The notes: generated by a model not told the origin, from the sequence alone. Positions 16,090 through 26,322 are shown, counted from the stretch's first letter. The stretch is 64,000 bases of DNA from Flavobacterium sp. 9R (GCF_902506345.1 NZ_LR733413.1:1035456-1099455), one strand, 5' to 3'. Program-made: numbers and translations.

Positions 16090-16809
16090 TTTTTCTATTA
16101 CCTCTTCAGATTTTCTTGAAGGATGATAAATAAACAAAATCGACTGCTCCTTAATAGTATTAATGATTGGTAAAGTTAAATCATTTGGTAATGCTGGACA
16201 TCCTTGACTTCTGCCTAATCTTTTGTGTTGCCTGATAAAAGATTCAGAAACATAATCAGCACCGTGAATAACCACTGCTCTAGAACGTGCATTACAGTTT
16301 ATCCCTTTTTCTAAACCATCTAATTTAAGAGACAATCCGTGTTTTCCTTTGTATACTTCTCCCGTTACATAAAAGCCAAGGCTACTTTGGAAAGAAGATG
16401 TTTTATTTGAAAAATTCGTTGCAAACTCTTCTCCAGTATTTCTTCCGTGTGCTACTAATGATTGAAATAATACTGTATTTGTTGCTAAATCAATTACCCA
16501 AAGTCTTTTTGTATTTGATGACAAACTAAAATCAACTAAGGTTAAAATTTCTTTTTTAACCAATCCTTTTTCTTTTAGTCTATAATAGCCTTTTAATGCT
16601 TCTGAAAAGCTATCAAATTGAGGAAGGATAAATTGATTAGCGTTTAAATTATGATAGACAGACTCAACTATTAAATCAGCTTTGGATTTTAAGTTGGTTG
16701 CATGCTCAAATTTGTTTTTACGATTTTTATTTTCTTCAGATACTGAGTTGTTAATTGAAAAGGAACTCAAAAAGAATAAGGCAATAGTAAGGAAAGCGCT
16801 ATAAATCAT
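16078..16809 (-). CDS. Murein L,D-transpeptidase catalytic-domain protein (YkuD_2 type)
   Basis: A 243-residue exported protein with an N-terminal hydrophobic signal or anchor (residues 1-20). The catalytic region shows VVIHGADYVSESFI with His182 and GRSQGCPALP with Cys204, as in the small YkuD-like family of Bacteroidota (often DUF/YkuD_2). The first half is a helical spacer. It is not closely related to the upstream gene: the Cys motif is SQGCPA rather than SSGCIRV. Both enzymes probably act in the periplasm on peptidoglycan. A TATATTTG element (16846-16853, minus) lies 37 bp before the start. Confidence 0.88.
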   Translation of the reverse strand: MIYSAFLTIALFFLSSFSINNSVSEENKNRKNKFEHATNLKSKADLIVESVYHNLNANQFILPQFDSFSEALKGYYRLKEKGLVKKEILTLVDFSLSSNTKRLWVIDLATNTVLFQSLVAHGRNTGEEFATNFSNKTSSFQSSLGFYVTGEVYKGKHGLSLKLDGLEKGINCNARSRAVVIHGADYVSESFIRQHKRLGRSQGCPALPNDLTLPIINTIKEQSILFIYHPSRKSEEVIEKLSS

Positions 16810-16961
16810 TGATTGTCTTTTAATTAATCACTTGTTTTTGGTTTGCAAATATACAACAAAAACGCTTTTATGATTAAAAAAGTGTAGTACGTCGATAAAA
16901 TTTAACACTTCATCGATTTGTATTTTTCAAAAGAATATTGTGAAATAAAGTTAACATTAGC

Positions 16962-16990
16962 TTGTTTATATGTTAAATTTTATATTTTTA
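16962..16990 (+). promoter_or_regulatory. Candidate promoter of first DUF5916 gene
   Basis: TTG (16962-16964), 18 bp, then TATTTTTA (16983-16990), one base off the consensus, 20 bp before the start codon at 17011. Confidence 0.45.
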
Positions 16991-17010
16991 CTGTATATAA
17001 GCACCCCAAA

Positions 17011-19404
17011 ATGAAAAAAAAGTACTTGTTTTTACTTGTTTTATTGATTATTTCAAAAAATATAGTTTGGTCACAAAAAAAAGTTTTAGTGACGAAATCT
17101 ACTACGGAAAACATAACTATTGATGGGAAATTTAACGAGAAAGCTTGGATTAACGCTGACGTAGCGACTGATTTCGTGATGTTTGAACCAGATAATGGTA
17201 AGCCAATAAGTGCCGATAAGAAAACAGAGATTAAAATTATTTATGATAACAATGCAATTTACATTGCAGCTTCAATGTATGATAATGAACCTGCCAAAAT
17301 TCAAAGAGAAATAACCAATAGAGATGTTTTTGGAGTTTCGGACCATTTTTCTGTTTTTATTAATGGATTTAATGATGGGCAACAAGATTTTAGATTTTTT
17401 GTTAGTGCTGCTGGAGTTCAAATGGATTGTCTTGCTACAGAAGATTTTGAGGATTTTTCGTGGGATGCGATTTGGGATAGTAAAGTCGTTCTGACAGATT
17501 TTGGTTGGACTGTTGAAATGAAAATACCCTATGCTGCCTTGCGTTTTTCAAATCAAGAAAAGCAAACTTGGGGAATTAATTTCATGCGAGAAATCAAAAG
17601 GGATGTTCAAAAATATACTTGGAATTTAGTAGATACCAAAATTGGAGCAGTGATTCCTCAAGCTGGAATATTAGAAGGAATTTCTAATATTGATACACCA
17701 ACCCGACTTTTTTTAATCCCTTATTCATCCATATACAATCAAAGAAATGACATTGGTTCAGAAACGACTTTTAAAGCGGGTTTGGATTTGAAATATGGTA
17801 TAAATGATTCCTTTACTTTAGACGCTATTTTAGTTCCGGATTTTGGTCAAACTAAATTTGATAATGCCATTCTGATTCTCGAGCCCTTTGAACAACAATT
17901 TCAAGAAAACCGCCCTTTTTTTACTGAAGGAACCGATTTGTTTACAAAAGGGAATTTGTTTTATTCCAGAAGAATTGGTCTCGCACCTACAACCGAGGTC
18001 AATCTTAATCCAGATGAAGAAATTACCAATTATCCTAATTCGGTAGACTTAATCAATGCAGTAAAAGTTTCTGGTAGAACCCAAAAAGGATTGGGTGTTG
18101 GTTTTTTGAATGCTGTTACCGAAAAAACATTTGCTACTATAAGAGATACAATCACCAATTCTCAAAGAAAAGAAGTAATCGAACCTCTTACGAATTATAA
18201 TGTTTTAGTTTTTGACCAGCGTTTTAATCAAAACTCATCGGTAACTTTTATCAATACGAATACTACACGAAATGGAGGTTTTAGAGATGCCAATGTTTCT
18301 GGGCTTTTATTTGATTTAAGTACCAAAGCAAATTCGTATAATTTATATGGAGATTTTAAGTACAGTACTATTAATGATGTTCAAGATTATAACGGTTATA
18401 AAACCGCAATAAATTTTGCCAAAACTAGTGGAAAATATCGCTATTTATTTTCAGGTAAATACATTTCTGAAAATTATGATATCAATGATTTAGGGATTAT
18501 TTTTTATACCAATTATCACGGTTTTCTAGCTAATGGAAGTTATAGAATTGTCAATCCAACCAAAGTCTTCAATACTTTTAAAGTAGAACAAGAATTCAAT
18601 GCCGAGATTCAAAATACATTTGGAAAACTTCAGGAGGCTTGGTATAAGACGGTTTTAAAAGGAACTACTTTAAACAATGACTATTTTGAGTTTGCTTTTG
18701 TTGCTAATCCATTGGTAACATATGATTTTTACGAGCCTAGAGAGTACAATCGTTATGTTTTTATTCCCAAAAGAGTATCGTCTTATTTTGGAATTGAAAT
18801 GAACAGAAATCATCCTTTTACATTTGATTTAACCATTTCAGGTGCTAAATTTGATGAAGAAGGAAGGTATAATTATGGTTTTTATGCCAGTCCAAAGTAT
18901 CGCTTTAATGATAAATTGTCGTTGGCTTATGCAGTCGATTATTTGAATAAAAAAAATGATAGGGGATGGGTAGACACTACAACTGATGGAATTATTTTTG
19001 CTGAACGCAATAGAGAATACATTCAACATGATTTTACAGGTAAGTATGCAATAAACGAGAAAATGACTGTAAATTTAACAGCACGTTACTATTGGTCTTA
19101 TGCTAGGAATCATGAATTTCTAACATTACAAGATGACGGAAAGTTAGCTCCGAACACTTTATACAACGAAAACAAAAATCGAAATTTTAATTCTTGGAAC
19201 TTTGATTTATCCTATACTTGGTGGTTTGCACCAGGTAGTCAATTGTCTTTTTTATATAGAAACTTTGCTTTAGACAGAACAGATGCTGTTGAAAAGAATT
19301 TTTCGACCAATTTCAAAAATGTTTTAAATAACAATTTGACCACTAATCTGTCTGTAAGTATTCGTTATTTTATTGACTACAATACCATAAAGAATAGCTT
19401 TTAG
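17011..19404 (+). CDS. CBM9-like/DUF5916 outer-membrane protein, copy 1
   Basis: A 797-residue exported protein. The start at 17011 gives a signal peptide ending IVWSQ; the longer frame from 16918 is not signal-like. Residues 25-215 form a family-9 carbohydrate-binding-like sandwich (ITIDGKFNEKAWINADVATDF, in parts IDGKFNEKAW and DVATDFVMFEPDNGKP, then IPYAALRFS). The rest is a DUF5916 region rich in alternating aromatic strands ending FIDYNTIKNSF, typical of a barrel. Such proteins are common in Bacteroidota and have no fixed function; binding of sugar or membrane-bound ligands is possible. It is followed by a paralogue in the same direction. Confidence 0.85.
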   Translation: MKKKYLFLLVLLIISKNIVWSQKKVLVTKSTTENITIDGKFNEKAWINADVATDFVMFEPDNGKPISADKKTEIKIIYDNNAIYIAASMYDNEPAKIQREITNRDVFGVSDHFSVFINGFNDGQQDFRFFVSAAGVQMDCLATEDFEDFSWDAIWDSKVVLTDFGWTVEMKIPYAALRFSNQEKQTWGINFMREIKRDVQKYTWNLVDTKIGAVIPQAGILEGISNIDTPTRLFLIPYSSIYNQRNDIGSETTFKAGLDLKYGINDSFTLDAILVPDFGQTKFDNAILILEPFEQQFQENRPFFTEGTDLFTKGNLFYSRRIGLAPTTEVNLNPDEEITNYPNSVDLINAVKVSGRTQKGLGVGFLNAVTEKTFATIRDTITNSQRKEVIEPLTNYNVLVFDQRFNQNSSVTFINTNTTRNGGFRDANVSGLLFDLSTKANSYNLYGDFKYSTINDVQDYNGYKTAINFAKTSGKYRYLFSGKYISENYDINDLGIIFYTNYHGFLANGSYRIVNPTKVFNTFKVEQEFNAEIQNTFGKLQEAWYKTVLKGTTLNNDYFEFAFVANPLVTYDFYEPREYNRYVFIPKRVSSYFGIEMNRNHPFTFDLTISGAKFDEEGRYNYGFYASPKYRFNDKLSLAYAVDYLNKKNDRGWVDTTTDGIIFAERNREYIQHDFTGKYAINEKMTVNLTARYYWSYARNHEFLTLQDDGKLAPNTLYNENKNRNFNSWNFDLSYTWWFAPGSQLSFLYRNFALDRTDAVEKNFSTNFKNVLNNNLTTNLSVSIRYFIDYNTIKNSF

Positions 19405-19554
19405 TTTTTGTAGCCAAAATAATGACTTTTTTAATAATCAAGATTCGTTTTGAAATGATGAAATGAAAATTAGTTTGTAAAACTGTAACAAACTTTAATT
19501 TAGTAAGTCTATTAATGAAATTCAGACGCATTCATCATCAATCAATCAGATTCT

Positions 19555-21981
19555 ATGAGATTTTTTCTTCTTATCAGTGGACTTCTATTTACTTTTTTTG
19601 GCTATAGCCAAAAGAAAAACCTCGAAACAAAGTTTATCACAACTCCCATAGTAATTGATGGTAAAATAAACGAGCAATCTTGGGAACAAGTTGCTTCTGC
19701 TACCGATTTCGTGATGTTTCAACCAGATAACGGAAAACCTGTTATTCCTGAAAGAAGAACAGAAGTTAAAGTACTTTATGATAATACAGCTATTTACATC
19801 GCTGCAAAGATGTATGATAATGAGCCTAATAAAATCTTGAGAGAAATTTCAAAAAGAGATGATTTTGGTACGGCTGACTTTTTTGGAATTTTCATTAACG
19901 GTTACAATGACGGACAGCAAAATTTTCAATTCTTTGTCAATGCCGCCGACGGACAAGCCGATTGTTTGGCAACAGATTCAAATGGAGAAGATTATTCTTG
20001 GGATGCGGTTTGGGACAGTAAAGCCGTAATTACCGATTTTGGTTGGGTAGTTGAAATGCGAATTCCTTATGCCGCGTTGCGTTTTTCTCCTGAAAAAGTG
20101 CAAACTTGGGGCGTTAACTTTTTTAGAGAAATACGTAGAGACCGTCAAAAGTATTCTTGGAATTTTATTGACTCAAAATTAGGAACGTTCACGCAACAAA
20201 ATGGGGTTTTAAAGGGTATAGCAAATATAGAAACCCCAACACGTTTGTTCTTTTTACCGTATTCTTCGTTTTATTTGAATGCCAATGACCAACAAAAAAC
20301 GAAAGGTACTTTAAAAGGAGGCTTAGATTTGAAGTACGGAATTAACGATGCGTTTACGCTTGATGCCATTTTGATTCCAGATTTTGGTCAAACCAAATAT
20401 GATGATGTGATTTTAAATTTAGGTCCATTCGAACAACAATTCAATGAAAACAGACCCTTTTTTACAGAAGGAACAGACTTGTTTAGCAAAGGGAATTTGT
20501 TGTATTCTCGACGAATTGGTGGCGCACCGACTAATTATCCTATCACAGGAACAAATGAAATAATTACAGATAATCCTGCAAGTGTAAACTTGATTAATGC
20601 TTTAAAAATATCAGGAAGAACCAAAGGTGGTCTTGGTATTGGAGTTTTGAATGCGGTTACTGAAAAGACCACAGCAACTATTACAAATACTGTAACGGGA
20701 GATTCACGCAAAGAAGTGGTAGAACCTTTAGCGAATTATAATGTCTTGGTTTTGGACCAGCGTTTTAGAAAAAATTCGTCAATTGCGTTTGTAAATACTA
20801 ATGTGACCAGAAACGGTGATTTTAGAGACGGGAATGTTTCTGCTTTGGTTTGGGACTTGAATACCAAAGCCAATACCTACAACTTGTCTGGCGATTTTAA
20901 ATACAGTTATGTTAATGAAGATAAAATTAAAACGGGTATTGCTACTCAATTAAACTTTGCAGAAACATCTGGGAACTATCGCTATAGTTTAGGTGCCGAT
21001 ATGTATACCAAAGATTTTGATAACAATGATTTGGGAATCAATTTTGAGACGAATTATTACAGTTTTTATGGAAATGCCAATTATCGAATTCTAAACCCAA
21101 CCAAGCGTTTTAATGGTTTTAGAGTGAACTATAATAACTTCATTCAATTTAACAAAGAAACGGGGCAAGTTCAGGGAAGCAATATCAACATCAACACCAA
21201 TATTGAAACGTTGAAGAATAATTCTTATGGTTTTGGAATCAATTGCAATCCATTTGAACGTTATGATTATTACGAACCACGTCAAGCTGGAAGATTTGTT
21301 ATTACGCCCACAAGCTACAGTTTTTGGGCTTATTATTCTCGTAACTATAACTATAAATTTGCCTTTGATATCAATCCAGAATATTCAAAAGCAGATGAGC
21401 CGGGGAGAGATTTTATTGGGATTACTCTTAGTCCAAGATATCGTTTCAATGATAAATTGGCTATGGTTTATGATTTTAGTTATTCCAGACGCAACAATAA
21501 TAAAGGTTTTATAGATGTTTTAGGCAATGTTTTTGACTCTTCGGGCAACAATGTGATATTGTTCGCTAATCGAAACGTAGTTACATATGCTCATATTATT
21601 TCTGGGAAGTATTCAATTAACAGTCAAATGAATTTTAATTTATCACTTCGTCAATATTGGTCTTATGCGGAAAATAAAAATATTCTTTCATTGACAGATA
21701 AAGGTCGATTGGTAGATTATTTGGGATACAATCAAAATAAAAATTCTAGTTTTTATTCATGGAATATGGACTTGTCGTATTCTTGGTGGTTTGCTCCTGG
21801 AAGCCAAGTTTCATTTTTGTACAGAAATAGTTCTGCTACTTTTGAAAATGTCATTAATAAAAATTATAAAGACAATATTGATGCTCTTTTGACTAATGAA
21901 AAATTACAACATACGCTTTCGGTAAGCGTTCGCTATTTTATTGATTACAACGAAATCAAAAATCAATTTGTAAAAAGCTAA
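19555..21981 (+). CDS. CBM9-like/DUF5916 outer-membrane protein, copy 2
   Basis: An 808-residue paralogue of the preceding gene with the same order: signal peptide (1-18), CBM9-like sandwich (IDGKINEQSWEQVASATDFVMF in parts, then IPYAALRFS), a central GGLDLKYGINDAFTLDAIL segment shared almost word for word, and a C-terminal barrel-like part ending FIDYNEIKNQFVKS. The pair looks like an old tandem duplication: clear similarity along the whole length but many differences. There are 150 bp between them with no terminator seen, so they may share a transcript. Confidence 0.85.
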   Translation: MRFFLLISGLLFTFFGYSQKKNLETKFITTPIVIDGKINEQSWEQVASATDFVMFQPDNGKPVIPERRTEVKVLYDNTAIYIAAKMYDNEPNKILREISKRDDFGTADFFGIFINGYNDGQQNFQFFVNAADGQADCLATDSNGEDYSWDAVWDSKAVITDFGWVVEMRIPYAALRFSPEKVQTWGVNFFREIRRDRQKYSWNFIDSKLGTFTQQNGVLKGIANIETPTRLFFLPYSSFYLNANDQQKTKGTLKGGLDLKYGINDAFTLDAILIPDFGQTKYDDVILNLGPFEQQFNENRPFFTEGTDLFSKGNLLYSRRIGGAPTNYPITGTNEIITDNPASVNLINALKISGRTKGGLGIGVLNAVTEKTTATITNTVTGDSRKEVVEPLANYNVLVLDQRFRKNSSIAFVNTNVTRNGDFRDGNVSALVWDLNTKANTYNLSGDFKYSYVNEDKIKTGIATQLNFAETSGNYRYSLGADMYTKDFDNNDLGINFETNYYSFYGNANYRILNPTKRFNGFRVNYNNFIQFNKETGQVQGSNININTNIETLKNNSYGFGINCNPFERYDYYEPRQAGRFVITPTSYSFWAYYSRNYNYKFAFDINPEYSKADEPGRDFIGITLSPRYRFNDKLAMVYDFSYSRRNNNKGFIDVLGNVFDSSGNNVILFANRNVVTYAHIISGKYSINSQMNFNLSLRQYWSYAENKNILSLTDKGRLVDYLGYNQNKNSSFYSWNMDLSYSWWFAPGSQVSFLYRNSSATFENVINKNYKDNIDALLTNEKLQHTLSVSVRYFIDYNEIKNQFVKS

Positions 21982-22079
21982 ATTCAATATTTAGCTATTT
22001 ATTTGTGATTATTTATCCCCTACAACGATTGAAATTTTTAGGTATATTTTGAAACCTTTTTCGGCTTTTGAAAATTCTT

Positions 22080-22087
22080 TATCTTTG
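22080..22087 (+). promoter_or_regulatory. -7 element upstream of gpmI
   Basis: TATCTTTG matches TAnnTTTG and sits 14 bp before the start codon. No -33 TTTG at the usual distance was found, so only the -7 part is claimed. Confidence 0.45.
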
Positions 22088-22101
22088 ATAAAAAAATTAT
22101 C

Positions 22102-23619
22102 ATGAATAAGAAAGTTATACTTATGATTCTTGATGGATGGGGGAAATCTCCTGATCCTAAAGTATCTGCAATAGACAATGCAAATGTTCCTTTTATAAAT
22201 AGTCTATACGACAACTATCCAAGTGCACAGTTAAGAACTGATGGTTTAAACGTTGGTTTGCCAGAAGGTCAGATGGGTAATAGTGAGGTAGGCCATATGA
22301 ACCTTGGTGCAGGAAGAATCGTGTATCAAGATTTGGCTAAAATTAATTTGGCTGTAGCCAATAATACTTTAGCAAAGGAACCTGTTCTAATTGATGCTTT
22401 TACTTATGCCAAAGAAAACAACAAAAAAGTACACTTTTTAGGATTAGTTTCTGATGGAGGAGTACATTCTCATACTTCGCATTTACGCGGATTGATTACG
22501 GCTTCTCAAGAATATGGTTTAGAAAATATATTTGTACACGCTTTTACCGATGGTCGTGACGTAGATCCAAAGTCAGGAAAACAATACATCCAAGATTTAG
22601 AAGATTTCATGGCACCAACTACAGCTAAATTAGCTTCTGTTGTAGGTAGATATTATGCTATGGATCGTGATAAAAGATGGGAACGCGTAAAATTAGCTTA
22701 CGATTTAGTAGTTAACGGAACAGGAAAGCCTACTCAAGATGCTGTTGGGTCTATTGAAGAAAGTTACGCAAAAGATGTTACAGATGAGTTTATTGATCCG
22801 TTAGTAGTGGTTGATGCTAATAATCAACCTTTAGCAACTATTCAGGCTGATGACGTAGTAATCTTTTTCAACTTCAGAACTGATAGAGGCCGAGAGTTAA
22901 CAGAAGCTCTTTCTCAAAAAGATTTTCATGAGCAAAACATGCATAAACTGCCTTTGTATTATGTTACATTGACGAATTATGATGAAACTTACGAAAATGT
23001 AAAAGTGGTTTATAACAAAGATAATATTACTGAGACTTTAGGTGAGGTTTTAGAAAAAGCGAATAAAAAACAAATTCGTATTGCAGAAACAGAAAAGTAT
23101 CCACACGTAACGTTCTTTTTCTCCGGTGGTAGAGAGACTCCATTTGAGGGAGAAACTCGTATCTTGAGGAATTCCCCAAAAGTAGCCACTTATGATTTGA
23201 AACCTGAAATGAGCGCATATGAATTGAAAGATGCGTTGGTTCCTGAATTGAATAAAGGTGAAGTTGATTTTGTTTGTTTGAATTTCGCAAATGGTGATAT
23301 GGTTGGTCATACAGGAGTAATGAGTGCTGCTATTCAAGCTTGTGAAGCAGTAGATGCTTGTGTGAAAGAAGTTATTGAAGCGGCTTTGGCAAATGATTAT
23401 ACTACTATCGTAATTGCGGATCACGGAAATTGCGAAACGATGATTAATCCTGATGGTAGTCCAAATACAGCGCACACTACGAATCCAGTGCCAATTATTT
23501 TAGTTGACAAAGAATTGAAAAAAATTAATGATGGTGTGTTAGGTGATATTGCTCCAACAATTTTAGAATTGATGGGTATTGAAAAACCTGCTGTGATGAC
23601 AAGTCATTCGTTATTGTAA
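22102..23619 (+). CDS. gpmI: Phosphoglycerate mutase, cofactor-independent
   Basis: A 505-residue cytoplasmic glycolytic enzyme converting 3- to 2-phosphoglycerate. The metal site begins with LMILDGWG (Asp11), the phosphorylated Ser61 is in GNSEVGHMNLGAG, and further signatures are HSHTSH, FTDGRDVDPKSG, NFRTDRGREL, and CLNFANGDMVGHTG followed by IADHGNCE with the remaining metal ligands. Length is normal for the family. It is monocistronic and ends in a strong shared terminator. Confidence 0.97.
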   Translation: MNKKVILMILDGWGKSPDPKVSAIDNANVPFINSLYDNYPSAQLRTDGLNVGLPEGQMGNSEVGHMNLGAGRIVYQDLAKINLAVANNTLAKEPVLIDAFTYAKENNKKVHFLGLVSDGGVHSHTSHLRGLITASQEYGLENIFVHAFTDGRDVDPKSGKQYIQDLEDFMAPTTAKLASVVGRYYAMDRDKRWERVKLAYDLVVNGTGKPTQDAVGSIEESYAKDVTDEFIDPLVVVDANNQPLATIQADDVVIFFNFRTDRGRELTEALSQKDFHEQNMHKLPLYYVTLTNYDETYENVKVVYNKDNITETLGEVLEKANKKQIRIAETEKYPHVTFFFSGGRETPFEGETRILRNSPKVATYDLKPEMSAYELKDALVPELNKGEVDFVCLNFANGDMVGHTGVMSAAIQACEAVDACVKEVIEAALANDYTTIVIADHGNCETMINPDGSPNTAHTTNPVPIILVDKELKKINDGVLGDIAPTILELMGIEKPAVMTSHSLL

Positions 23620-23639
23620 ACTGGAAAGCTTATATAAAA

Positions 23640-23673
23640 ACAAACCCCAAAATCAAATGATTTTGGGGTTTGT
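23640..23673. terminator. Bidirectional terminator, gpmI/hbd
   Basis: A long near-perfect stem (ACAAACCCCAAAATC / GATTTTGGGGTTTGT) with T-tail on the right lies between two convergent genes and can serve both. Confidence 0.85.
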
Positions 23674-23693
23674 TATTTTTAGAGAATAAAAAA

Positions 23694-24581
23694 TTATAAA
23701 AACATTTTTGAAATTTTTTCAGCTTTTTTGCTCTCACTGTAGTCATAGAATCCTTCTCCTGATTTTACTCCTAACTTTCCAGCACGTACCATATTGACCA
23801 ATAATGGGCAAGGCGCATACTTTGGATTTTTGAATCCTTCGTACATTACATTTAAAATAGCTAAACACACATCCAAACCAATAAAATCAGCTAATTGTAA
23901 TGGTCCCATTGGATGTCCCATACCAAGTTTCATCACAGTGTCTATTTCGTAAACGCCTGCTACTTTATTGTACAAAGTTTCAATGGCTTCATTTAACATA
24001 GGCATTAAAATTCGGTTCGCCACAAAACCAGGATAATCGTTCACCTCAACAGGTACTTTTCCTAGTTTTTCAGATAATTTCATGATAATTTCGGTAACCT
24101 CATCAGAAGTGTTGTATCCTCTAATGATTTCAACTAATTTCATAATAGGCACTGGATTCATAAAATGCATACCGATAACGCGCTCTGGATGACTTACCAC
24201 AGCTCCAATTTGTGTGATTGAAATTGATGAGGTATTGGTCGCTAAAATGGTGTTGTAAGAACAAACTTCATTTAATTGTTTGAAGATATTCAGTTTTAAA
24301 TCTACGTTTTCTGTAGCGGCTTCTACCACTAAATCTACACCAACGACTCCGTCTTTGATGTCTGTATACGTAATAATATTGGTAATGGTCTTGGCTTTGT
24401 CTTCCTCTGTAATGGTGCCTTTGCTTACCATTCGGTCCAAATTGGCAGCGATGGTTGCCATTCCTTTATCTAATGCTTTTTCAGAAACATCAATTAATTT
24501 TACTGTAAATCCGCTTTGTGCAAAAGTGTGGGCAATTCCGTTACCCATAGTTCCTGAACCTATAACAGCTATTGTTTTCAT
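23694..24581 (-). CDS. hbd: 3-hydroxybutyryl-CoA dehydrogenase
   Basis: A 295-residue NAD(P)-dependent oxidoreductase acting on 3-hydroxyacyl-CoA. The Rossmann motif GSGTMGNGIAHTFAQSG is at residues 8-24; NTSSISI, the HFMNPVPIMKLVEII segment with the catalytic His, and GFVANRILMPMLNEAI are present, and the C-terminal domain ends with the usual GEGFYDYSE. It follows the 198-residue membrane protein with 2 bp between them and belongs to the minus-strand transcript that starts with the Gfo/Idh gene. No other beta-oxidation genes are nearby. Confidence 0.94.
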   Translation of the reverse strand: MKTIAVIGSGTMGNGIAHTFAQSGFTVKLIDVSEKALDKGMATIAANLDRMVSKGTITEEDKAKTITNIITYTDIKDGVVGVDLVVEAATENVDLKLNIFKQLNEVCSYNTILATNTSSISITQIGAVVSHPERVIGMHFMNPVPIMKLVEIIRGYNTSDEVTEIIMKLSEKLGKVPVEVNDYPGFVANRILMPMLNEAIETLYNKVAGVYEIDTVMKLGMGHPMGPLQLADFIGLDVCLAILNVMYEGFKNPKYAPCPLLVNMVRAGKLGVKSGEGFYDYSESKKAEKISKMFL

Positions 24582-24583
24582 AA

Positions 24584-25180
24584 TTAAATGGTTGGGTTAA
24601 AATTGAAGTACTTGTCTAAGTCTTCTTTAATAATTTCGTATTCGTGATCGTTGATGTAATTATTGGTATATAGCCAAAGATATCTTTCGTATTGTATGTT
24701 GTAGGGAAGTACTGTGTCAATTACAAAATATTTCTTTCTAAAGTAGTCTTTCTGTTTGATATAAATCAATTCTATAAACTGATCTACCTCGTTAGCATTT
24801 TTTTTGGTATATATAAAATACAAAAGTTTGGATGCATCTATATGTTTTTCATTATGTCCATCAAAAAAGGCTTTAATAATCGCTATAAGTACTAGAGAAA
24901 TTGTTAAAAGACTACTCTGTAAAAACACATTTCCCAATTTATAATTGTCAATAATGAAATAGCTTAGAAATAGAAAATTTAAAGCAAAAGAAAATAAACA
25001 AATTAAAAAGAATCCGTCTTCCTTAGATTTAGTTATAAAATGAGTTTTCTTAATTTCTTCGAGAGGAATATTGTATTTTAACTTATGCTTTGAAGTTTCT
25101 AAATCAACTATAATTTCCTCCTCAATAATTTCAAAGGATTGTTTTTGGTTTCTGAATTTAATTTCTAATTTGTTTTCCAT
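24584..25180 (-). CDS. Hypothetical two-helix membrane protein
   Basis: A 198-residue protein that I do not recognise. Two hydrophobic stretches near residues 57-77 and 87-105 should cross the inner membrane, leaving a cytoplasmic N-terminal strand-rich part (55 residues) and an acidic, Tyr-rich C-terminal part of about 90 residues. There is no signal peptide. It lies between the Gfo/Idh gene (7 bp) and hbd (2 bp) and is almost certainly co-transcribed, but their functions do not suggest one for it. Confidence 0.7.
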   Translation of the reverse strand: MENKLEIKFRNQKQSFEIIEEEIIVDLETSKHKLKYNIPLEEIKKTHFITKSKEDGFFLICLFSFALNFLFLSYFIIDNYKLGNVFLQSSLLTISLVLIAIIKAFFDGHNEKHIDASKLLYFIYTKKNANEVDQFIELIYIKQKDYFRKKYFVIDTVLPYNIQYERYLWLYTNNYINDHEYEIIKEDLDKYFNFNPTI

Positions 25181-25187
25181 TCAAAGC

Positions 25188-26156
25188 CTACTGCTTATTA
25201 AAACAATCAATAATTTGATAGGCTACACTTAGGGCTTCTGTTGCTTGTTCTAAAGTAACAACTGGGGTAGTATTGTTGTTAATTGCGTCTGCAAAAGAAT
25301 TTAATTCGTCTAAAATAGCATTATTTTGTTCTACCTCTGGATTAGAAAAATAGATTTGTTTTTTTACTCCTTCTGCATTTTGTAAAATCATATCGAAATC
25401 ACCAGGAACTTCCGGAGCATCTTTCATTTTAACCACTTCACATCTTTTTTCTAAGAAGTCAACAGAGATATACGCGTCTTTTTGAAAAAATCTTGATTTA
25501 CGCATATTCTTCATCGAAATTCTGCTGGCGGTTAAATTGGCGACACAACCGTTTTCAAATTCAATTCTTGCATTGGCAATATCTGGAGTTTCGCTAATAA
25601 CAGATACACCACTAGCACTTACATTTTTTACTTTGGACTGAACTACGCTTAGAATGGCATCAATATCGTGTATCATTAAATCGAGTACAACAGGTACATC
25701 TGTCCCACGCGGATTGAACTCGGCTAGGCGATGGGCTTCAATAAACATTGGGTTTTCAATCATGTTCTTGGTAGCAATAAACGCAGGATTGAATCGTTCT
25801 ACATGGCCCACTTGTCCTTTTACATTATTTTCTTTGGCTAAAGCGATAATTTCAAGAGCCTCATCAACGGTATTAGAAATAGGTTTTTCTATGAAGACGT
25901 GCTTTCCAGATTTAATGGCAACTTTGGCACATTTAAAATGAGAAAGCGTTGGTGTAACGATATCAATGACATCAACAGCATGAATTAGAGTAGCGATAGT
26001 TTTGAATTGTTTGTAGCCAAATTCTTTTTCAATTTTTTGACCATTTTCTAGATTTTCATCATAAAAACCAACCAACTCGTATTTTTCTGATTGTTGCAAC
26101 AAACGCAAATGTATTTTTCCTAGGTGACCAGCACCCAATACTCCAATTTTTAGCAT
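25188..26156 (-). CDS. Gfo/Idh/MocA-family oxidoreductase
   Basis: A 322-residue NAD(P)-dependent oxidoreductase. The N-terminal Rossmann domain begins IGVLGAGHLGKIHLRLLQQS (residues 4-23); the dinucleotide/substrate signature EKPISNTVDEALEI is at about 91-104, and a C-terminal alpha/beta domain follows with HDIDAILSV. Substrates in this family are usually sugars or inositols, so the actual substrate cannot be told. It heads the transcript with the membrane protein and hbd, behind a good promoter. Confidence 0.9.
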   Translation of the reverse strand: MLKIGVLGAGHLGKIHLRLLQQSEKYELVGFYDENLENGQKIEKEFGYKQFKTIATLIHAVDVIDIVTPTLSHFKCAKVAIKSGKHVFIEKPISNTVDEALEIIALAKENNVKGQVGHVERFNPAFIATKNMIENPMFIEAHRLAEFNPRGTDVPVVLDLMIHDIDAILSVVQSKVKNVSASGVSVISETPDIANARIEFENGCVANLTASRISMKNMRKSRFFQKDAYISVDFLEKRCEVVKMKDAPEVPGDFDMILQNAEGVKKQIYFSNPEVEQNNAILDELNSFADAINNNTTPVVTLEQATEALSVAYQIIDCFNKQ

Positions 26157-26172
26157 AAGAATGTTCTTTCTA

Positions 26173-26202
26173 CAAAAATAACAATTTAATGAGAATTTCC
26201 AA
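26173..26202 (-). promoter_or_regulatory. Promoter of Gfo/Idh-hbd operon
   Basis: On the minus strand, TTG (26200-26202), 19 bp, then TATTTTTG (26173-26180), 16 bp before the start codon of the oxidoreductase gene. Confidence 0.6.
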
Positions 26203-26322
26203 TTTTTACAATTCCAAATTAAAGCCTCTTTTTATTAAAAAAAGCTAATTTTTATTTGGTTTTCTTTTTCATTTGGAATTTGAATTTTTAGTTTATTTTT
26301 ACCGAAATAATTTGTTTTAGAT

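Noticed and set aside
23027..23475. Open frames on the minus strand inside gpmI
   Set aside because: They lie wholly opposite a well-conserved gene and have no family signature; they are shadows.
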